The notes beneath the pieces are model-generated. The model saw only the letters and a list, made by a program, of their open reading frames with translations, was not told where the DNA came from and searched no databases. The position numbers and the translations under genes are program-made. This document shows positions 6,718 to 9,210 of a stretch of 9,210 nucleotides of DNA, piece by piece (the stretch's first letter is position 1; each line of letters starts with the position of its first letter). Source of the stretch: Pedobacter sp. (GTDB lineage Bacteria; Bacteroidota; Bacteroidia; Sphingobacteriales; Sphingobacteriaceae); NCBI GenBank assembly GCA_004295885.1, contig SEDG01000215.1, positions 1 to 9,210 on the forward strand, given 5' to 3'.

Positions 6718-6738
6718 CCAAAATTCATTCTAAAACCT

Positions 6739-6746
6739 TAACTTTG
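6739..6746 (+). promoter_or_regulatory. -7 element for ileS
   Basis: TAACTTTG, followed by CATCC, fits the TAnnTTTG -7 consensus exactly. It lies 30 bases before the ileS ATG, giving a leader of roughly 20-25 bases. A -33 TTTG is not evident at the usual spacing, so strength is unclear. It is 21 bases from the opposing -7 element of the divergent small-gene pair. Confidence 0.55.
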
Positions 6747-6776
6747 CATCCTTTAATTTTTGAAGATACTTGATTG

Positions 6777-9210
6777 ATGTATAGGGAATTTAAAACTTTA
6801 GAACTAGCGAAAATAGGAGAAGAAATACTTAAATTTTGGAAAGAGGAAATGATATTTGAAAAAAGCATTTCAACTCGTTCAAAAGCTAAGCCTTTTACTT
6901 TTTATGAAGGTCCGCCTTCTGCAAACGGTATGCCTGGTATTCACCATGTCATGGCCCGTGCTATTAAAGATATTTTTTGCCGTTACAAAACCCTTAAAGG
7001 TTATCAAGTTAAACGCAAAGGCGGGTGGGATACGCATGGACTTCCAATCGAGCTTGCTGTTGAAAAAAAATTAGGCATTACCAAAGACGATATCGGCAAG
7101 AAAATTTCTGTTGAAGAATATAACTCTGCCTGTAAAGAAGAGGTAATGCGCTATACTGATGTTTGGAACGACCTAACCGAAAAGATGGGTTATTGGGTTG
7201 ATTTACAAAACCCTTACGTTACTTACCACAATGAATATATCGAAACCCTTTGGTGGATTCTAAAATCGTTCTACGAGAAAGGATATTTATATAAAGGATA
7301 TACCGTACAACCTTACTCGCCTGCTGCAGGAACCGGCTTAAGTTCTCACGAATTAAACCAACCTGGAACTTACCGAGATGTAAGTGACACGACTATTGTT
7401 GCACAGTTTAAAGCAATTAATGAAACTTTACCTGCAGCTTTAAAAGCATTCGGAACGGTTCACTTTTTAGCCTGGACAACCACTCCTTGGACTTTACCAA
7501 GTAACACTGCTTTAACAGTAGGCCCAAAAATCGATTATGTTTTAGTTAAAACTTTCAATCAATATACTTTTGAGCCAATCCAAGTAATCTTGGCAAAAGC
7601 TTTAGTAGGCAAGCAGTTTGCTGGTAAATACTTCTTAGCAGAGGCTGATGAAGATTTCGCCAACTACAAAAGTGAAGATAAAAAAATCCCTTACCAAATA
7701 TTAGGGGAATTTGTTGGTGCTGATTTAGTTGGCATTAAATACGAACAATTATTACCTTACGCCTTACCTTACCAAAATCCAGAAAATGCATTTAGAGTAA
7801 TTGCCGGAGATTTCGTAACTACGGAAGATGGAACTGGTATTGTTCACACCGCCCCTACCTTTGGTGCTGATGATGCTAGAGTTGCTAAATTGGCAACGCC
7901 AGAAGTTCCACCAATGTTGGTCTTAGATGACAAAGGTAATGCCGTTCCTTTGGTAGATTTACAAGGAAAATTCATCGCAGCTCTTGGAGGCAACTATGGT
8001 GGCAAATACGTTAAAAACGAATATTACGCAGATGGTGATGCTCCAGAAAAATCTGTAGACGTAGAATTAGCCATCCAATTAAAAGAAGAAAACAAAGCCT
8101 TTAAGGTAGAAAAATACGTTCACACTTATCCGCACTGCTGGCGCACAGACAAACCAGTTTTATATTATCCATTGGATAGTTGGTTTATCAAAACAACAGC
8201 TGTTAAGGAGAAAATGGTGGAATTGAATAAAACCATTAACTGGAAACCTGAAGCAACCGGAACTGGTCGTTTTGGCAACTGGTTAGAGAATCTGGTCGAC
8301 TGGAATTTATCTCGTTCTCGCTACTGGGGTACACCATTACCAATTTGGCGCACAGCGGATGGCTTGGAAGAAAAATGTATTGGTTCTATTGCAGAGCTGA
8401 ATGCAGAAATCAAAAAATCAATTGATGCTGGATTTATGCCTGCTGGTTTTGAGCTAAAAGATATGCATCGCCCTTATGTTGATGATGTGATTTTAACATC
8501 AGCCAAAGGCGAAAAAATGACCCGCGAACTAGACCTAATCGATGTTTGGTTTGATAGTGGTGCAATGCCTTATGCGCAATGGCACTTCCCTTTTGAGAAC
8601 AAAGAAGAATTTGAAAATGCTTATCCAGCTGATTTTATTGCCGAGGGCGTTGATCAAACTCGTGGCTGGTTCTTCACTTTACACGCTATCGCGGTGATGT
8701 TAAGCGAAAGCAGTGATGAGATTAAAGCCATCAACAAACACGTAAATAACTTAGGTGTTGCTTATAAAAATGTGGTTTCTAACGGATTAGTGTTAGATAA
8801 AAACGGCAACAAAATGTCTAAGCGTTTAGGCAATGCTGTAGATCCGTTTAGCACTATTGACACTTATAGCGCTGATGCTACGCGTTGGTACATGATCAGC
8901 AACGCATCACCTTGGGATAACTTGAAATTTAACTTAGAAGGATTAGATGAAGTTCGCCGTAAATTTTTCGGAACGCTTTACAACACCTACTCTTTCTTCG
9001 CATTATATGCCAATATTGATAAGTTTGAAATTGATTTAGACAACCAAACTCCTGTAGCACAAAGAAGCGAGTTAGACCGTTGGATTTTATCTTTACTGCA
9101 AACATTGATTAAAGAAGTTGACGAAAGTTACGAAGCTTACGAACCTACTAAAGCGGCTAGAGCAATTCAAACTTTTGTTGATGAACATTTAAGTAACTGG
9201 TACATCCGTT
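6777..9210 (+). CDS. ileS: Isoleucine--tRNA ligase (IleRS), 3' end outside window
   Basis: Charges tRNA-Ile with isoleucine in the cytoplasm. The frame is open from the ATG at 6777 to the window edge, giving 811 codons; relatives are about 1,100 residues or more, so the C-terminal anticodon-binding part is mostly missing from view. The class-I Rossmann fold starts with YEGPPSANGMPGIHH, where the signature is G54-I-H-H57 instead of HIGH, followed by GWDTHGLPIE. The CP1 editing domain is present (WTTTPWTLPSNTAL, 233-246; GTGIVHTAPTFGADD, 352-366, with the conserved aspartates). Catalytic-core blocks follow: WNLSRSRYWG from W509, DVWFDSG 589-595, EGVDQTRGWFF 623-633, and the KMSKR loop at 679-683. 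The overall sequence resembles the eukaryote-like type 2 IleRS usual in Bacteroidota, a group associated with low mupirocin sensitivity. The gene is divergent from the small membrane protein pair. Confidence 0.96.
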   Translation, partial: MYREFKTLELAKIGEEILKFWKEEMIFEKSISTRSKAKPFTFYEGPPSANGMPGIHHVMARAIKDIFCRYKTLKGYQVKRKGGWDTHGLPIELAVEKKLGITKDDIGKKISVEEYNSACKEEVMRYTDVWNDLTEKMGYWVDLQNPYVTYHNEYIETLWWILKSFYEKGYLYKGYTVQPYSPAAGTGLSSHELNQPGTYRDVSDTTIVAQFKAINETLPAALKAFGTVHFLAWTTTPWTLPSNTALTVGPKIDYVLVKTFNQYTFEPIQVILAKALVGKQFAGKYFLAEADEDFANYKSEDKKIPYQILGEFVGADLVGIKYEQLLPYALPYQNPENAFRVIAGDFVTTEDGTGIVHTAPTFGADDARVAKLATPEVPPMLVLDDKGNAVPLVDLQGKFIAALGGNYGGKYVKNEYYADGDAPEKSVDVELAIQLKEENKAFKVEKYVHTYPHCWRTDKPVLYYPLDSWFIKTTAVKEKMVELNKTINWKPEATGTGRFGNWLENLVDWNLSRSRYWGTPLPIWRTADGLEEKCIGSIAELNAEIKKSIDAGFMPAGFELKDMHRPYVDDVILTSAKGEKMTRELDLIDVWFDSGAMPYAQWHFPFENKEEFENAYPADFIAEGVDQTRGWFFTLHAIAVMLSESSDEIKAINKHVNNLGVAYKNVVSNGLVLDKNGNKMSKRLGNAVDPFSTIDTYSADATRWYMISNASPWDNLKFNLEGLDEVRRKFFGTLYNTYSFFALYANIDKFEIDLDNQTPVAQRSELDRWILSLLQTLIKEVDESYEAYEPTKAARAIQTFVDEHLSNWYIR

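Noticed and set aside
6531..6773. Plus-strand open frame opposite the 61-aa membrane protein
   Set aside because: The minus strand gives a coherent two-helix protein with a promoter-like element; the plus frame is low-complexity and runs through the ileS promoter.
6856..7074. Plus-strand 72-codon frame at the start of ileS
   Set aside because: It is out of frame with ileS, whose frame from 6777 encodes unmistakable IleRS motifs across the same bases.
1..9210. CRISPR array, transposase, phage integrase, toxin-antitoxin or defence cluster
   Set aside because: No spaced repeat arrays, terminal inverted repeats or proteins of these families are visible on either strand.

Overview
The window is AT-rich chromosomal DNA from a Bacteroidota bacterium, most likely a Sphingobacteriaceae (Pedobacter-like) genome. 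The evidence is a type IX secretion C-terminal tail followed by a PorP/SprF-family protein, TAnnTTTG-type -7 promoter elements, weak or absent Shine-Dalgarno sequences, and protein sequences typical of that phylum.

Layout. The left edge holds the last codons of a plus-strand gene ending in a gliding-motility/T9SS sorting domain. Five bases later comes a PorP/SprF-type outer-membrane protein (94-1071), and the two look like an adhesin-plus-partner operon. From 1068 to 4027 everything is on the minus strand. In transcription order this block is a diacylglycerol/undecaprenol kinase (dgkA), recO, tRNA-Val(TAC) with a promoter and an intrinsic terminator, a remnant of a tRNA 5' half, a family-10 (GHL10/DUF187) glycosyl hydrolase that has lost its 5' end, and a 67-residue protein of unknown function. 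At 4189-6219 lies a plus-strand RND/MMPL-type membrane exporter that appears to carry an in-frame internal deletion. It converges on two small minus-strand membrane-protein genes (6249-6694). These are divergent from ileS (6777 to the right edge, incomplete), whose signature motif is GIHH instead of HIGH.

Functional picture. Most of the window is ordinary housekeeping: translation (ileS, tRNA-Val), DNA repair (recO), lipid recycling (dgkA) and surface secretion (PorP plus T9SS cargo). I see no phage, transposase, CRISPR array, toxin-antitoxin or defence system, and no clearly undescribed system. The points worth a second look are the swapped class-I signature of IleS, two proteins that each lack a conserved block (TM2-4 of the exporter and the N-terminus of the hydrolase), and the tRNA-derived scar next to the hydrolase truncation.
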